Shown here in pieces: positions 62,658 through 64,000 of a DNA stretch of 64,000 nt. Source of the DNA: Naumovozyma dairenensis CBS 421 (lineage: Eukaryota > Ascomycota > Saccharomycetes > Saccharomycetales > Saccharomycetaceae); assembly GCF_000227115.2 (NCBI RefSeq), contig NC_016485.2:248001-312000 (forward strand), in the 5' to 3' direction. The position numbers and the translations under genes were made by a program. The first letter of the stretch is position 1, and every line of letters starts with the position of its first letter. A model generated the notes under the pieces. It searched no databases and had not been told where the DNA came from. It saw nothing but the letters and a program-made list of their open reading frames with translations.

Positions 62658-62933
62658 TATTTTTTTTGTTAGGCCAATTCACTTATTTTATTCTCTCTTA
62701 TAGCAGGTTTCCCACCGTTTGTAGATGTATTATTAATAAAATATCAACATTTTTATATAATTGAAAAGTACACTATTGGAGTACGATGAGCCGCGAAGGA
62801 AAAACAAACAAACCATAGTTTTTAAAGGATTTCCTTAAATACTCGTTCCAACTGAACGTTGAAGGAACCTTCTTTGTCATGATTAATGATAATTGATTAC
62901 CAGAAAATCGATACCATAACAATAAGACGAAAG
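62658..62933. other. Divergent PSF3-PEX11 promoter region
   Basis: 276 bp. I looked for an oleate-response element (CGG..TNA..CCG) expected for PEX11 and did not see one. An ATG in frame with PEX11 lies at 62886. Confidence 0.4.
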
Positions 62934-63662
62934 ATGGTATTGGATACTTTAGTTTATCATCCAACGATTACACGATTAATCAAATTTTTTGATACTAGTT
63001 CCGGTAGAGAGAAGATATTACGTTTATTACAATATCTTTGTCGGTTTTTAGCATTACAAGATGATAACTTAGCTACTTCACCGAAGAAGAGATTAGAATT
63101 ACAATTTTTATTAATTAGGAAAGTTCTAAGATTTTTAAAACCTTTGAATTTCATAAGAGCAGCATCGAAGGCGTATGATAATAAATTAACTAGTGATTCA
63201 TTAGTTCGTTATTGTAAGATTTGGAAAAATGTTGCGTTTGCCCTATATCTTGCCTTAGATCAAATAAATTTGCTTCATATGTTGAATCTTATTCCATTAA
63301 CGAGGTTTGTGACCCAAACCATACCACATTGGACAAATTTAGCTTGGTTATTATCGCTTTTCATTGGTATTGTTTTGGATACTAGGAAGGTTCAAATTGC
63401 TCAAACATGCATCTATCATGTGAAACATAGAAGCGAAAAGGATAAACAAAATGAATTGGATGGTGATGAAGACAAGAAAGTTCTTGCGAGCGCAAGGAGA
63501 GAACGCTCGATGGCTACTAGAAAATTGTTATGGGACATTCTTGATTCATTGATTGTTTTAAAAAATTTGTCCTATATAAAGACGAATGATGGATATATTA
63601 GTTTGGCAGGTATAACTACTTCTTTGATGGGGTTGCAAGACTTATGGAATGGTACCATTTAG
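62934..63662 (+). CDS. PEX11: Peroxisomal membrane division protein Pex11
   Basis: Abundant peroxisomal membrane protein that drives elongation and division of peroxisomes and affects medium-chain fatty acid use. The 242-residue protein begins MVLDTLVYHPTITRLIKFF and has the amphipathic helix region GREKILRLLQYLCRFL (about 25-40), used for membrane remodelling. KVLRFLKPLNFIRAASKAYDNKL and a C-terminal LAGITTSLMGLQDLW segment follow. S. cerevisiae Pex11 is about 236 residues and starts at the same place. An upstream in-frame ATG at 62886 would add 16 residues; the family start favours 62934. Confidence 0.96.
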   Translation: MVLDTLVYHPTITRLIKFFDTSSGREKILRLLQYLCRFLALQDDNLATSPKKRLELQFLLIRKVLRFLKPLNFIRAASKAYDNKLTSDSLVRYCKIWKNVAFALYLALDQINLLHMLNLIPLTRFVTQTIPHWTNLAWLLSLFIGIVLDTRKVQIAQTCIYHVKHRSEKDKQNELDGDEDKKVLASARRERSMATRKLLWDILDSLIVLKNLSYIKTNDGYISLAGITTSLMGLQDLWNGTI

Positions 63663-64000
63663 GTATTTATTAATTAATGAACAGATGAATGAATGAATGA
63701 TTGAATGAATGATTGAATGAATGAATACAGCAAAAAGGTAAAAGAATTTCCCACAATCTATAAAACTATATGAAACTATAGATATACATATAATTTTCTT
63801 TAATATAACAAAACTTTTTTTATGTTACATATTTGTATGTTAATTATTTTATCAAGTATGCTAGATATTATATAATGGTATTATTCAACGGAATGATAAG
63901 ATGCAAATATAATTCAAGTTTAGTTTTTTTCTTGGATGTTTTTGCAAGGAGAGTCTAGTTTTCTTTATGATAACAATGCTTCATGGAATTTCAGTGTGAC
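63663..64000. other. Region downstream of PEX11
   Basis: 338 bp to the window edge. AT-rich, with a TGAA-type tetranucleotide repeat (listed). In S. cerevisiae the next gene would be SPT20, and no part of it is visible here. Confidence 0.4.
63684..63727. repeat. Imperfect TGAA tetranucleotide repeat
   Basis: About 44 bp of TGAA units interrupted by TGAT, directly after PEX11. Simple repeat. Confidence 0.85.

Overview
The window looks like nuclear DNA of a budding yeast of the Saccharomycetaceae. It is AT-rich, compact, and carries intron-free genes that read as clear orthologues of Saccharomyces cerevisiae genes, with the standard genetic code. From position 2046 to 52614 the gene order is collinear with S. 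cerevisiae chromosome VII right arm, read in the opposite direction: VOA1, VMA21, SRB5, NOP7, GTF1, PCP1, MDR1, TEL2, ESP1, ASK10/RGC, TPC1, RRP46, VAS1, DRN1, DBF2, PRP31, UTP22, a tRNA-Thr(UGU), NNF2, CTT1, PIL1 (YGR106C down to YGR086C). PDC6 (YGR087C) is absent, and one gene that I do not know from S. cerevisiae, a flavin-reductase-like protein, lies between ESP1 and ASK10. PIL1 is clearly Pil1-type rather than Lsp1-type, so the lineage probably branched after the whole-genome duplication (Naumovozyma or Kazachstania-like). The genus is inference.

After PIL1 the synteny breaks. RPL11B would be expected next. Instead a second block runs PFA3, EGT2, MDJ2, PEX6 (S. cerevisiae YNL326C to YNL329C) and then PSF3, PEX11 (YOL146W, YOL147C). 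These are neighbours here but lie on chromosomes XIV and XV in S. cerevisiae, as expected when duplicated tracks lose genes in different ways.

Functional groupings include: a convergent pair of V-ATPase V0 assembly factors (VOA1, VMA21), both ending in dilysine ER-retrieval signals; mitochondrial genes (GTF1, PCP1, TPC1, VAS1, MDJ2); ribosome biogenesis and RNA processing genes (NOP7, RRP46, UTP22, DRN1, PRP31), some with PAC/RRPE promoter motifs; mitosis and genome-maintenance genes (TEL2, ESP1, DBF2, PSF3, and EGT2 with Ace2/Swi5-type sites); and two peroxisome genes (PEX6, PEX11).

The most notable points are these. NOP7 as written has a one-base deletion just after its start codon. The valyl-tRNA synthetase gene appears to make only a mitochondrial enzyme, which implies a second cytosolic gene elsewhere. 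A possible small solo LTR lies 249 bp upstream of the tRNA-Thr gene. A ten-copy 9-bp minisatellite sits just upstream of the PEX6 start. A 300-bp GC-rich island lies upstream of ASK10. A 3-kb CTT1-PIL1 divergent region contains stress-type sites. I found no CRISPR array, virus or complete transposon. All family assignments come from reading the sequence and memory of yeast proteins; no search was run.
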